This document shows, one piece after another, positions 1 through 10,740 of a stretch of 64,000 bases of DNA. The position numbers and the translations under genes are program-made. The stretch spans positions 372,001 to 436,000 of the forward strand of contig JAJEKV010000264.1 of assembly GCA_021234155.1 (NCBI GenBank), in the 5' to 3' direction. The stretch's first letter is position 1, and each line of letters opens with the position of its first letter. This DNA is from Isoetes taiwanensis (lineage: Eukaryota > Streptophyta > Lycopodiopsida > Isoetales > Isoetaceae). The notes beneath the pieces are model-generated. The model had not been told where the DNA came from and made no database searches. It saw only the letters and a program-made list of their open reading frames with translations.

Positions 1-2110
1 TAGTTGGTGTGGGCGCGAAATAAGTTATGCTAAAATTATTATTTTTTTTTCCAATTTTTTCTGTTTACTTTAGTCAATTTTTTTTTGAGAATGTGCAAAG
101 AAATTGCCAAATAGATAAATTTAGCCCATAAATTTTTCCATGGTTGTTTATCCGGAAATAGATATTTTTATATCGTTCTATTAGCAATGGATCCCGACGT
201 AGCAATCATATTGTCAAAGTTTGGCTCAACTCGAGGAAAATAGCTAGTTTTCTCAGACTGCTAAGCTAATTAGCCAAATGGGCTTCTCAACCACCCTATA
301 AAAGCTCATGAACTCGAGACCAGAAATGCCTTGTCTTAAATGTTTGTGAAGGCAAGATTTTATTATATCCACTGGGAAGGGGTGGGGCACAGAACAGAGT
401 TGATCTCCTTGTCTCCTTGAGAGTGGAATACATTACTTGCCATCCCAAAGGAAGGGGACCACATGGGAGATCCATCAGTTCATATACAGCTAGGGGTACA
501 TTGTAGCCTCCTAGAAATGTACATAAAGAAATGGAAACAAACTGAAATAGTCCAGCTGAGGGCGCAAAGTATGAGGTAATGCTAGTCTTGTTCTCTCTCT
601 TTTGAATGACTTTTTATGGTTTCTTTGCTACATGCTTTATCTCTCTAGAACTTTCGTGCATACCTCTTTCCAAGTAAATGTTAGAGACACATAAAGCAAT
701 GGAAGTGGCCAGATAGCTCCTTCAAGGAATCTTTTCAAGAGAAAAAAAAGATGGAGTAACCTTCACTTTTCAGATCCATTAGGGGCACATGTAATACAGG
801 TAAGGAAGATGCAAATTCATTATTTAATTGCTAGGTTCGTTATTTAATTGCTAACTCCACTTAGCACTTCAAAGTTCCAGGCTAGAAGATGCATCTAAAT
901 CAAAGAGTTATAACAGGTGCTAATATCATCCATTCTCCCAAAGCAATCAAAAGCAAGCTCGCCTTGCATGCGGGGCGTATCTTGTAATTATTGTACCCCT
1001 TAGGTCCATCCTTGGGAATATACCTGGATAATACAATCAATCAATTCAATAATTCAATTTAGCGTCTACTGTGCAAGAAAGCTAATTAAAAAATAATTGT
1101 ATTATCATAGTATAGATTTCAAGCTAACAAAGCATCTGTCTTCATACTCTGCAATCCAAAATGAATGAAAGTCGGCTATGCTAAATCCTGCATCATCAAA
1201 CATTTTTGTAGCATTTGCAGACCTAATGAACACCAAAAACTAGTGTCGATAGAAACTAAAATTAGTGTCGCAGATGTGGCAAATCTGGGTTTTCTTCTCA
1301 CCTTCTTGGTAAGCAAGCAATAATTTGTTGTCTACAACATATAAACCATATGCTTATCATTTCTTGTGCCTCAGGAATTCTTATGTCTAATCCTTAAAGG
1401 AATTTGCAATTCAATCACTCCCTAAAAAAAGACCGAGCATGTACATCATAATAATCTATCTTAGAACAGAGGCGTTCAAGAAAGATCGGCCTTTACCTCA
1501 CCAATACCGACTCTTCGAATCGCACAGAGCCCTAAAGCGCCCGTAGTTTTGCACTTACGCCTGCCTACCAAAGCCCTGTAGTTTTGTACTTCCGTTCCTC
1601 AAAGGTCGCCTACTCAAAGGCCGCTCTCCAGCCCACGAATAATCCAGAGCATTCGAGGCTCTCCCTGCCATGTAAGAAGAATCTGTTTAGAAACCCCTTG
1701 CCATAAACGATCTGAAGCGGCCCGATTTGAGAGTAGGAGCCGCTGTAGAAGATGTGGGCTCTTAAATATGCATGCATTCAAGAACATATGGCAAAGCTCT
1801 CGCCAGGATGTGGCATAGCTGTCTCCAGGCGAATTCCGACAGCAAAAAACAGCCACAAAGATCCGGCAATGTGGCAAGAAGAGCTTGAGCATGGCTGCCA
1901 TAGCCCGATCAGATCAAGCTGGAGCGACCGCCATATGTTTGAAGGGATTGTCGAAAATAAAAACGTGGCAACAAAAGAGAAAGTAAGATTGCGGCGGAGA
2001 ACCATGAAAATAAAAAAAAGAAAAAAGAAAAATTGCAAACACAATTACATATGTGTTGAAATATATGTCCCATGACACACCAAAACAAAGGGGTGAAAAT
2101 AGCTTTACCC
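1..2110. other. No recognisable gene; AT-rich non-coding sequence
   Basis: I see no conserved coding segment, RNA gene or clear repeat boundary in this stretch. The only long open frames (about 1614-2110, both strands) overlap each other on opposite strands, have no recognisable motif and look like chance. The left edge of the window may lie in intergenic DNA or in an intron of a gene further left. Confidence 0.5.
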
Positions 2111-2289
2111 TGATTTTGGTGATTCCGTCGCGAAGAATACTCTCCCGTGGAATCATAGATCCTCCAAGAATGGGATCTGTTCCGGAGCTCCCGTTTTCCG
2201 TACCTGACAGAGTCAGGTACCCTCTGATATATGGTGTCCCTCCGTTTGTAGGGTGCATCTTGGCCGTCCGTTCTATACTTTTACGCGGA

Positions 2290-2745
2290 ATCAACACGAC
2301 TGAATACCGTCGGACGAAATCACCGCCATTTTATTCCACGCGACAGAATCACACTTCCTTGATTCCGCCGAATGGAATCACGTTCTAACATTCACCCCCG
2401 CGGAATCACCCGTGGCAGATTCCACGAGACGGAATACTATCGACGATATCCCGCCAGGAGGAATCACCGTGTGAAATATTCCGCCGGACGAAATCACCAA
2501 GTTCCAATTCCGTGGAATGGAATCACCGACTTGTAATTCCGCCAGACAAAATCACCCAGTTGCACTTCCGCCCGGCGGAATCACCCCGTTGCAATTCCGC
2601 CGAGCGGAATCACCCTGTTGCAATTCCACCGGGCGGAATCACCACAATGCAATTCCGCCCGGCAGAATCACCCCGTTGCAATTCCGGCCGGCGGAATCAC
2701 CATACTGTGAATCTACGGGATGGAATCACTGCCCCTAATGGACTC
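2290..2745. repeat. 29-bp minisatellite with palindromic core
   Basis: From about 2560 to 2700 the sequence is a head-to-tail array of 29-bp units. Each unit holds the palindrome ATTCCGCCCGGCGGAAT followed by a linker like CACCCCGTTGC. Going left (2290-2560) the same GGAATCACC / ATTCCG words persist in irregular, degraded form, so the array is most homogeneous on its right side, next to the chromovirus fragment. The overlapping open frames here simply read the repeat. Confidence 0.85.
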
Positions 2746-2829
2746 ATCCAGGCCGTCCTAACCACGTCGGCATGAGATATCCGTCGTGTATATTCCATGG
2801 CTATTTTATTATAGCCTATTTAAATTTAA

Positions 2830-3131
2830 AGGTCTAGCTTTTGAAGGAACTTTTGAGCAGAAGCAGTATGCGAACAAAAGGTGTAAACCTTTGGAATTTG
2901 CAGAAGGCCAGTATGTATTCTTAAGGATTAATCCTAAGCAGAGCTCATTGGCATTTAAAAGTGCGGGAAAATGGGCTCCAAGATATGCAGGACCTTTTAA
3001 GATATTGGAACGCATCGGCAAGGTCGCTTACAAGTTGGAATTACCTTCGCATGTTAGGGTGCATAATGTATTCTATGTGAGCAACTTGAGGAACTATGTC
3101 TTTCATCCGTCGCATATGCTTGCCTACGATG
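2830..3131 (+). mobile_element. Ty3/gypsy chromovirus integrase C-terminus (GPY/F region), fragment
   Basis: This translates to the end of a Ty3/gypsy integrase. A segment with KCKPLEF-like and GQYVFLRINP-like sequence is followed by the GPY/F signature KWAPRYAGPFKILERIGKV and then LPSHVRVHNVFYVSNLRNYV. This is the part of Pol that normally leads into the chromodomain of plant chromoviruses. The upstream integrase core, RNase H and RT are absent, so the left side is truncated at or near the minisatellite. The reading frame is cut at about 3131 by an antisense LINE tail, and the chromodomain resumes near 3721. There is no plausible ATG; the open frame begins with a GTG that is not a real start. 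Confidence 0.85.
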
Positions 3132-3720
3132 TTTTTTTTTTTTTGAAGGACGACAAGCTTTATTCACCAACTAAAAACTAGAGCAACATAAAATGCAAAG
3201 ACAGGATTATAACCCCAGTGGACAAACCGATCCAACTGCGCACAACCACCTGCCTATGCGAAAGAATGAATCTGAAGATAAGTATGCCAAATCAATACTT
3301 TCTTCTCTTGATCAAGAGAAGAACAATTGTAAGCCATAACAATTTTATTTTGCGCCCACTGAAGAACAATCTCATCTGCAGTATCTACGCCCTTAAAGAT
3401 AAACAACCTCCTTCTCTTCCAGATTGACCATAAAAGCCAGCCACATGCGCCAGCCACATGCGAGATGAAAAGCTCGTTTCCGTAGTTTGGGCCAAGCATC
3501 TGGATAGATAGCAAGCAAAATTTGCTGGCTAGATCGAGACGTGCCAAATAGGATCAACAACCAAGACCATGCCTGCCGAAGCCGCTCACACAAGAAAAAA
3601 CAATGCTCAATACTCTCAACCCTTTGCTGGCATAAAGGACAGAGCTCTAAAATCCGATTATCCATTTTATGGACTAACCTGTTGACCCTGAGGCATCTAT
3701 GGATCATTTGGTAAGCATGG
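3132..3720 (-). mobile_element. LINE 3' tail (RT zinc-binding region), inserted antisense into the chromovirus
   Basis: On the minus strand this encodes a zf-RVT-like zinc-binding segment of a plant non-LTR retrotransposon: CPLCQQRVESIEHCFFLCERL, a C-x2-C...H-x4-C pattern. It is followed, after a frame change, by a segment containing WLLWSIWKRR, typical of the region after the zinc finger. The T-run at 3132-3144 on the plus strand is the poly(A) tail of the minus-strand element. The LINE is heavily 5'-truncated (about 0.6 kb) and has at least one frameshift. It splits the chromovirus coding sequence between the GPY/F module and the chromodomain. I could not define a target-site duplication, so the right boundary is uncertain by about 30 bp. 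Confidence 0.8.
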
Positions 3721-3902
3721 ATGAATTTTTGTATCCCCGACCAGAGCATATCTTGCAAACGAAGACCCGCAAGCTTCGAAGACGGACAATCACAAGATTT
3801 TTGGTCCAATGGTCAGATTGTCCAATTGAAGACGCAACATGGGAGGATTCAAAGTGGATTCTTCGCCGATTTTCTGAGCTCGCCCATGAGGACATGGGTT
3901 AA
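3721..3902 (+). mobile_element. Chromovirus chromodomain, C-terminal end of Pol
   Basis: The translation contains a chromodomain: PEHILQTKTRKLRRRTI, then FLVQWSDCPIEDATWED and a short C-terminal helix (WILRRFSEL). The V-W...P-ED-TWE core is the usual chromo signature of Ty3/gypsy chromoviruses, which targets integration to particular chromatin. It is the continuation of the integrase fragment at 2830-3131 on the far side of the inserted LINE tail. The frame closes with TAA at about 3900, just before a purine-rich tract. Confidence 0.85.
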
Positions 3903-3910
3903 AGATTTGA

Positions 3911-4200
3911 AGGGGAGAATGTAACGAGCCTGGCGGGTTAGCAGACGATTGATGTAAGTAATTTGATACAATTTAATATGATTATGAGGGACCATTAAAC
4001 TAATACTGGAGTTGGGAAAATACATACATTGTATGTATAGATGTTTATACAGGAAGTTTATAAATACTAAACTGTAGAGGAATTGAGGGTTTTGTCGCTA
4101 AGAAAAAACCTTCTGAGTAGGGGTTTCTGTGAAGAAGATTTGGAGTGTGAGCAGGACAATTGCAAAGACAGCGTAATCATGTGGGTGGTTTATCGCTTGG
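3911..4200 (+). mobile_element. Polypurine tract and start of the chromovirus 3' LTR
   Basis: Immediately after the chromodomain stop comes the purine tract AGGGGAGAA (3911-3919) and then TGTAACGAGCC from 3920. A PPT followed by TG is the standard start of a 3' LTR, and TGTAAC is a common LTR opening in plant chromoviruses. A TATA-like TTATAAATACT lies near 4050. I could not find the right end of the LTR, so only its first part is marked. Confidence 0.65.
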
Positions 4201-5775
4201 GGTGATTGGAATTTGATTCAGGCCAAGAAATGCTTATGAAGCTATTAGGAATATGAATTATTAGAATACCAATTGTAACTAATAGATGGTGGATTAAATT
4301 GTATTATATTTGACTAAGAATTGAAGGGTTCGGGTTGACCTGGTTCTTAAACTTTGGTTGGCTGCTGGGGTTCATCAGGGAAGAATCCGATGTAAGAGAC
4401 TGGCTAAGGGTGAGCAAGCAGGGCTCGGAACTAACTAAGAGCAACCAGACTGGAATAATAAAGAAAAATAATTCTGAAGCATGAGAAGATATGGAATGAC
4501 CTGAGGCAGGTCGGATTGGTCTGAGAACATGTCGAAATCGGCCCAGAGGGGCACATTGAATGCCAGAAAGGGCAGATTAAGCCTGGGTTGGGGCCGGATT
4601 GCCATATCCGGATCTGTGGAGAGATGTTGCCACAACCTAAAAACGATCTAAGGAGGTCGGAACTGAGGCCAGGAGGGCCGATTTGCAGGCATCATGCCTC
4701 TGGGAGGCTAGATTCGGAAGAAATCGAAGGCCCTGAGGGTCTTCTTGGAACTGCTGGGCCACGACCTGTTAGGGTCGAAGAAGAATCTGGAATAAGAAAA
4801 ACAAAGAACAATATAAAAATAAAAGCTAAGGTTAGAAGCTAATAAACAATAAGGTTTAGAATAGTGGTAACATAAAAAAAAATAAAAATAAAAATAAAAA
4901 AAAAAGTGTTAAGCTCAAACAAGAGGTGCCATGGGGGTTGCCATGGAATTTAGATCTATTGGCTAGGGATTTGGAGGCTGGATTAGTAAACACCAAGTTA
5001 ATGTCCGCACTTTAAAGTAAGTAACTTAATGTGAAACCATGGCCGTCTTCCTTAAATTATAATTAGCATGAAGCTTGGGAAAGAAGATAAAATACTTAGC
5101 TTATATTTAACTACCTTAATAATACACCGTAGAGGTTACGACCTTTCTCTATGGGGAGAAAGAGGTTGGAAAGCATGAATTCGCCAAGGTATGGCATAGG
5201 GCTGGAAATGGAACTGGGAACATTTTATAGTTGCCAACTAGACTTAAATCTAGGGAAATCCATGACCAAGGTTTGTTAATAAGGAACCAAGGGCAAAATT
5301 GGAAATGTTACGTGATCATGGTTGTTATGCATGTTATATGTCATTACCCATAAGAATGTTGGATATGTTAATGTGGCATGGTTATGGCCTTTGTGATGCA
5401 CATGTAAAAGATAATGCATAGGATTTGCATTTGAGCCATTTTAGCTTGGTATGACAATGTTAGGAAATGTGGTTATGATGGCATCTAAAGCATATGGAAA
5501 TATTGCATATGTGCATAGGCTCTGAGAGAAGTGCTTCAAATTTCTAGTTAATTGGCAGCTTTGATTCTTACTCCAGGTCTGTTATATTGGAAGTCTTTCC
5601 CTTCCTCTTACTCTTTTCTACTAGCAGAAAGGTTTAAAGTTGATTCCTGAAAAAGAAGAAGAGTAGATTAGCCTGATTCTTCAGATTTATTGATGAGTTA
5701 TGAACTGGGTCAGATTGCAGAGCTAGAGATCTTGTATGCGGGATGAGGCTTCTACAGGTAGTATGGCACTTTGGC
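4201..5775. other. Unassigned; probably rest of the chromovirus LTR and intergenic DNA
   Basis: There is no convincing coding region. The sequence has an A-rich stretch at about 4873-4905 and otherwise ordinary AT-rich composition. Part of it may be the remaining LTR started at 3920, but I found no matching end. Confidence 0.4.
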
Positions 5776-5780
5776 AAGAT

Positions 5781-7376
5781 TGTGACGTTCCAAGTATTTA
5801 TACGGTATACGTATAAATATACTGACACGTCACCCAATGCCACCATGGGGTATTGTAACCTAGGGGGTTGATCTAAAAGGGATTAAATTAGCTATGCTAA
5901 TTTAACTATTAAGGATAATAACCTATAATTAAGGAATTAATATCTAAGTGGTTTAATTAAGTTAATTAATTACTTGGGAAGGCGCCACCTGGCCAAACTC
6001 GATTGGCCAGCATGGGAATGCTAACTTGGGCCATCAAGTGGGATCACTATCCCATTTGACCAAAAAATCGAGTCAAGAGAAGGAGCAGCTGAGCGCCCAA
6101 GTTCCTGGAACTGTTGCTGAACACCCCAGTGGTTGCTGAACACCCAGATTCTGAGAGATGGAGGCGCCTCATGACAATGGATCAAGTTGGAACTCAGGTT
6201 AGTAGATAATCTAGTTGATATCTTTAAGGCTAGCGCTTCAGTTAAGTTCTTTGAGTCTTCTCTGGTTGTTCTTACTTAGGATTAACCCTTCTTTGGTATT
6301 TAAGATTACATTTCAATTATGGATTATGTTTATGATGGATGGATGGATGTGTATACGAAAGTAGCTCTGTTAAACTTCCATAAAGCAGGGATTAGAGGGG
6401 GGTAGAGACCTCTGTGCCATATGCTTTAGTATGCTCCTAGTAGCTCCTTTAATTCCCAATTATTGCGGCCTGGGCACAAGAGACCACCGAGTCGTGGATG
6501 CTATGGAATTGCTTAGCACCAGAGAAGGGACGCAGTGGTGAAGTGGGGGTGGGGTCTTGCACGAACATACAAGGCTCCTGGGACTCCTACAGTGGGCTAG
6601 GCCTGATAGCCGGTCACGTAGAGGGCCGAGTATGGGTCTGACACTCCCTGGGTGCAGAGGTGTGACCCGTATGGGGCACCCTGTACTTTGAGTAGATTTA
6701 GGGTGAGTAAGTCGGGTATGGATGCGGGGGTCCCTTATGCGGCACGTGTTCTCTAGCTCACCCATGGAACCACTGTGATCCTGGAAGGGGACACCTCCCT
6801 GACGTGCCTCATCGGACCGGGGCATCATGGACCCTGGAGTAGGCTCGAAGGGTGATACCTTGAGTCTGCGTCTCCGGAAGGCTATAGTGATGCCATAGCA
6901 TGATTCGACTCATCTGCAAAGTGTGCACAGGAGGAGCGGATGGAGTGGACAACCCTAACCGATGTTCTATGCCAGCCAACGCCATGCCAAGATTCGGTCT
7001 GCTGATCTCTTGAGACCTAGCTGTCAGTCGATCCTCACTGGAGTCTGAGCCGGGGTAGAACCAGGGGTTTGGGTGTTTTCTCTAGTATTAAATGCATCTT
7101 CTTTGTTGTTACCAGTTGGATGGATGTGCCGCCCTTCGGGGTGGTATTTATGATATGATTATGCTGTATGCTAACCTTGTATTCACGTTTCCGTGACATA
7201 GGAGCCCCATTGAAGGCGTGGGCCGAATGACCCCTCTGTGTCCTTCACTCGAGCATCTCTCTATAGATGGCCCGAGTTAGACGGAGGGCCCTGCTCATGG
7301 CGAGATAGATGCCATGGGAGGGGAAAGTCCCCGTACATATACGGCGGAGCGTCGTATATGTTCTGGGAGCGTCACA
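5781..7376 (+). mobile_element. Solo LTR, 1596 bp, with 5-bp target-site duplication
   Basis: The unit starts TGTGACGTTCC and ends GGAGCGTCACA, so it has TG...CA ends with the short inverted repeat TGTGACG / CGTCACA. It is flanked on both sides by AAGAT (5776-5780 and 7377-7381), a perfect 5-bp duplication of the kind left by LTR-element integrase. No internal coding region follows, so it is a solo LTR, formed by recombination between two LTRs. A diverged relative lies in the opposite orientation at 23041-24420, sharing for example the segments around CGTCTCCGG and GGATGGAGTGG. Confidence 0.85.
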
Positions 7377-7649
7377 AAGATGACTTGATTTAAGCACTCG
7401 GTTCTGCTCAGATACTGCTATGCTTAAGCGGTTTTTCAATACTGATGCTAGATTGACTCTGGTACTGTTATGCCAAGAACCACATGTCTTCAAGTACTGA
7501 TATACTTGGATGGCATGCTTTATGACATTAAGCTTATTCAGGTTCATGCTTGAGATTTTCAAACTTTTGGTGGCAGGGCTTTGTGTCTAGCCATTTTAGG
7601 CCGACTGCACACCTCCTGAGAATGCAGCATCTTTCCTGGTGCATACAAT
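7377..7649. other. Unassigned spacer
   Basis: This is the sequence interrupted by the solo LTR. It contains short repeated words (tactg-tatgc-ttaag types) but no recognisable coding or RNA feature. Confidence 0.4.
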
Positions 7650-8311
7650 GTTGATAAATTTGTAGAATGGGTTAGTTTCTGGAGTCGTGGTAGCTTCTTT
7701 GAGCAATATGGCAGACTGTTCATGATATTTCTTCATGTCTTTTTCTGTTCATCTCTACTCTTGCAAGAGGTGGTCTATTGAGCATTCAAGATATATTTGT
7801 AGCTTGAGGAAAATATGTATTTGTCTCCTGTGTCACTATTAGATACAACCAATATTGCTACTGATAGACGTCTTTCCAATGTTGGCTGAGGTAGAAGTCA
7901 TGGTCGTATGTTTCGTCGACCACGTGTTCCATTTCCTCCATGCCCTCATTGGTCTCCGTGGACGATAAAAATACCTTCCTTCCTTCCTTCCTTCCTCATT
8001 GTGGTAAAATAAATCATCCTGCAATAGATTGTTTTCATAAATCTGAACATGATGCTAGATCTGGTCGTGATAGATGCCATTATTGTCATAAGACTGGTCA
8101 TATTGAGGAAACATGTCACAAAAAAGTTTATGATGAAAAGCATGCTATAGCCATTACTCTCCCTGAGCATGCTAGTTGTGCTACGACAGATTATGCCCGA
8201 GTGTTTCATGTTTCTGATTTTGCTAATTTTCTTATTGACTCGGGTGCTACTGCTCATATAGTTAGTTCTATTCAGTGGTTACAAAGCTATCGTGCTTTGA
8301 CTATCAATATG
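7650..8311 (+). mobile_element. Ty1/copia Gag-protease fragment (left part)
   Basis: The translation carries two zinc knuckles of a copia Gag, CGKINHPAIDCFHK and CHYCHKTGHIEETC (the second is C-x2-C-x4-H-x4-C). About 45 residues later comes the aspartic-protease active site FLIDSGATAHIV. Upstream sequence (LLDTTNIATDRR) is the Gag tail in other frames, interrupted by a short (CCTT)n tract near 7978. The frame breaks at 8311 with the codons for T-I-N-M and is resumed at 10459, so one copia copy was split by a later insertion. There are several stops and frameshifts; it is a dead copy. Confidence 0.85.
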
Positions 8312-8939
8312 TAGCATTATAACAGGGGGTTGTTTTTGTGATTTTGTACGCTATTTTGCATGGTTTTCCTATGATTTCAGTGCTGTATTCATTGGGCCAT
8401 ACTAAATAGTATTTCTAGAGTGCGGCTTTTTTGGAGCGTTGATGTGGATTAGCTCTAACAATCTAACGGTTCTTATCTTCAGCTCCTCATTCATATGCAT
8501 GAATCCAGCAAACTTCTGTTCTCTCAAAGGCTCTTGTGTGTTCCGACCTGTTGATCCGTCTCCCTCATCCAACAATTGTGGTATGGAAGTTTGTGTTGTT
8601 TTCAATGTTTTCTGTTTAAATCTTATTTGGAATTAGCCAGCATTCACAAGAGAATCCGTTCTTCTGTTTCATTCTGTTTCATGGCAGATCTACATATTGG
8701 AACAATGCATGAAACGTTGTGATTGTGTTATAATGCTGCATATTCTTCTTAAAACATTGTAGAGAAAGTGTTGTGTTATCTGCTGTTGGTTCTCAGGATC
8801 CGAAACGTGCAGGGAAAATTCTAGCATGGTAAAGTGGAACCTCCCCTCTGCTTAGAATTTGCGCCTTAGTTCGGAATTGGAGCCCAGAATATCCAGCCTC
8901 CCATACCGTCAATCGACATGCAAGTCCCAATCCTTTTCT

Positions 8940-9175
8940 TCAATCCAGCACTCTTTAATTCGGGACTTTTGCACACAAAAACAAGCATGGCAGGGCCAAT
9001 TCGAAACTCCAATAATATGTAGCATTACAATCTGCATGCCAGACTTCCCACTGTTGCACTCTTCAATCCGGCAGTTCTGAATAGCAGAAACCTGCATGGC
9101 AGGGCCGAACATCCACTATTGCACTGTTCAAACCGAAACTCCTGCCTGAATATGTAGCAATCTGCATGCCAGAAG
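8940..9175. repeat. Two diverged tandem copies of a ~110-bp unit
   Basis: The segments 8945-9055 and 9056-9173 share the order CACTCTTcAATcCGG, GCATGGCAGGGCC, CGAAACTCC, ATATGTAGCA and TCTGCATGCCAGA. The copies are clearly related but diverged. Function unknown. Confidence 0.65.
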
Positions 9176-9472
9176 CTTCATGATAGTCGGTTTGCTTGCT
9201 CCATCCACCACATTCGACCATGCTTACCTCCTGCGAACGCAACACCTCAACAGAATCCGGCCCTCAGAAGTCATGTCCAAAACCCTAACCTAAATTTGCT
9301 TTTCTATTTTCGTAGAAACTTTGAAATGAGAAATGGCCCGCCCCTTCGTAACCATCATTCATTCCTCTGAACAAAAAAAAATAACCCTTCCACCATTATA
9401 ACTAAATACACAATTAGAATTATAAGCTTGTGTTACTCTTTTTCTTCTAACCTTGTGTTGTTTTTTTAATGA

Positions 9473-9660
9473 TAGAAGAAGAAGAAGAAGAAGAGATTTT
9501 AACGTCACGCCACAAGGCAGCGTCCTATCGAACATGTGACACTTTACAACACACCCAGATGGGTCCTGCCCCCACCACTTTACATTGCTGAAGTGGGTCC
9601 TTCCCCCACCAACTTTACATTGCATGGCCACTTTCACAACGAGGCGTTGAACCCGTGTTG
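9473..9660 (-). mobile_element. Retroposon 3' end next to a (GAA)n microsatellite
   Basis: On the plus strand an AGAAGAAGAAG tract (9473-9495) is followed by GATTTTAACGTCACGCCAC and a GGGTCCTGCCCCCACCAC segment. The same order (microsatellite, TTTTAACGTCACGCCAC, ACATGTGAC, CCCTGCCCCCA) recurs at 63735-63860, and related ends occur near 49335 and 53830. Read on the minus strand this is a conserved 3' terminus GGCGTGACGTTAAAA that runs into a different simple repeat each time, typical of RTE-like LINEs or their SINEs. Confidence 0.6.
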
Positions 9661-10001
9661 CAACTATTACAATGAGACGAATGGCACGAAATAGACGAAG
9701 CGCAGGCTCAACATCACGAATGGGAGTCATGCAAGCAGAACGCATCACGTACGAGATAAACCATCCTCCACAAGAAGATGTCGTTGAAGCTGTCGAGGCG
9801 CAAATCAACGAACGTGTAGAGCAATAACTCAATAAATTTCTAAATAAAATGCTTTAATAGCGTATATAATTATATTACATTATGCTATAATATTATAGTT
9901 ACTCAAGTTTCATATTACTATATTTTCTTTTTATTCTTACATGTTCTTATGTTTGTTTTTTTTTTTAAGGGCCCGAAGGGCCCAAAATTTTTTTTACTAT
10001 A

Positions 10002-10457
10002 ACAACCAACACATAACTACCATTGACATTAATTAACACAACCATTGAATCCAATACATTTAAATTAAAATCCCCCTTAAACCCCCTTTGGTTTGGGTGC
10101 ATATTCACACGGGAAGTGACTCCGGGCAACGAGAGCTGTTGGATAGGCATATTCACCTCTTATTCCTTAATCTACACCGTACGTAAAGTTCCTTGTTTGT
10201 GGGGTATGCAAGTACAAATTTTGCTATACTGTATAACAAGATTCGCAAAATACTATAAGATTTCAAGCGGAATACTATATGGTGTTGTTTTCGTACGTGC
10301 AAAATACAATTACGAGGGCTCTCGTTGCCCTACGTCACCCCCCGTGTGAATATGCACCCAAACCAAAGGAGGTTTAGGGGGGATTTTAATTTAAATGTAT
10401 TGGATTCAATGGTTGTGTTAATTAATGTCAATGGTAGTTATGTGTTGTGTTGGTTGT
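10002..10457. mobile_element. MITE-like element with ~136-bp terminal inverted repeats
   Basis: The left arm (10002-10137, starting ACAACCAAC) and the right arm (10317-10457, ending GTTGGTTGT) are reverse complements over about 136-141 bp with few mismatches and one CAACA-type indel. Shared landmarks are ACTACCATTGACATTAATTA, TTTGGTTTGGGTGCATATTC and GGGCAACGAGAGC. The loop is about 180 bp with no coding capacity. The near-perfect arms suggest recent activity. The open frames on both strands across it are products of the palindrome. Confidence 0.85.
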
Positions 10458-10458
10458 G

Positions 10459-10740
10459 AATATGGCTGACCATGGTATACAACAAGTTGTTGGTATTGAC
10501 AATATTGTTATTTCTACTACTGCAGGAACTCGAGTGTTGCCGGGGGTCTTGTACGTATCAGGTTTAGCTAAGAATCTTATATATGTGGCAAGACTTGTAG
10601 ATCTTGGTCTTAAGGTCACATTCATTCTTGAATAGTCCAGGATAAAACAGAATGGAAAGCTTCTTACTATAGCACACAGGCGTAATGATTTATGGGAACT
10701 TTCCATAGATTTGTCGCGCTACATGGCAAAAGTGGTCCTC
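10459..10740 (+). mobile_element. Ty1/copia protease / pre-integrase fragment (right part)
   Basis: Continuation of the copia copy of 7650-8311. The translation gives MADHGIQQVVGIDNIVI, then GTRVLPGVLYVSGLAKNLI, a stretch ending LKVTFILE, one in-frame TAG, and RIKQNGKLLTIAHRRNDLW. This is the protease C-terminus and the gag-pre-integrase region of copia Pol. Similarity fades after about 10740; integrase, RT and RNase H are missing. Confidence 0.85.

Larger units (their letters stand above)
8312..10458. mobile_element. 2.15-kb insertion in the copia copy, flanked by AATATG direct repeats
   Basis: The copia frame reads ...ctatcAATATG at 8306-8311 and resumes ...AATATGgctgac at 10459-10464. Removing the intervening bases restores a continuous copia sequence, so AATATG is a likely 6-bp target-site duplication. 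The insert has no long ORF with a recognisable domain. It contains a roughly 110-bp tandem duplication, a microsatellite-associated retroposon end near 9480-9660, and a long inverted-repeat (MITE-like) unit at its right edge. Its two ends do not match each other, so its class is unknown; it may itself be nested. Confidence 0.6.

Noticed and set aside
2500-2745. CRISPR-like look of regularly spaced palindromic 29-bp repeats
   Set aside because: The units are contiguous with no unique spacers, the setting is plant nuclear DNA, and there are no cas genes. It is a minisatellite.
9359-9832. 157-aa minus-strand ORF
   Set aside because: Crosses a GAA microsatellite and a retroposon end; composition not protein-like.
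10023-10349. 108-aa ORF and an overlapping minus-strand ORF
   Set aside because: They lie across the long inverted repeat and mirror each other.
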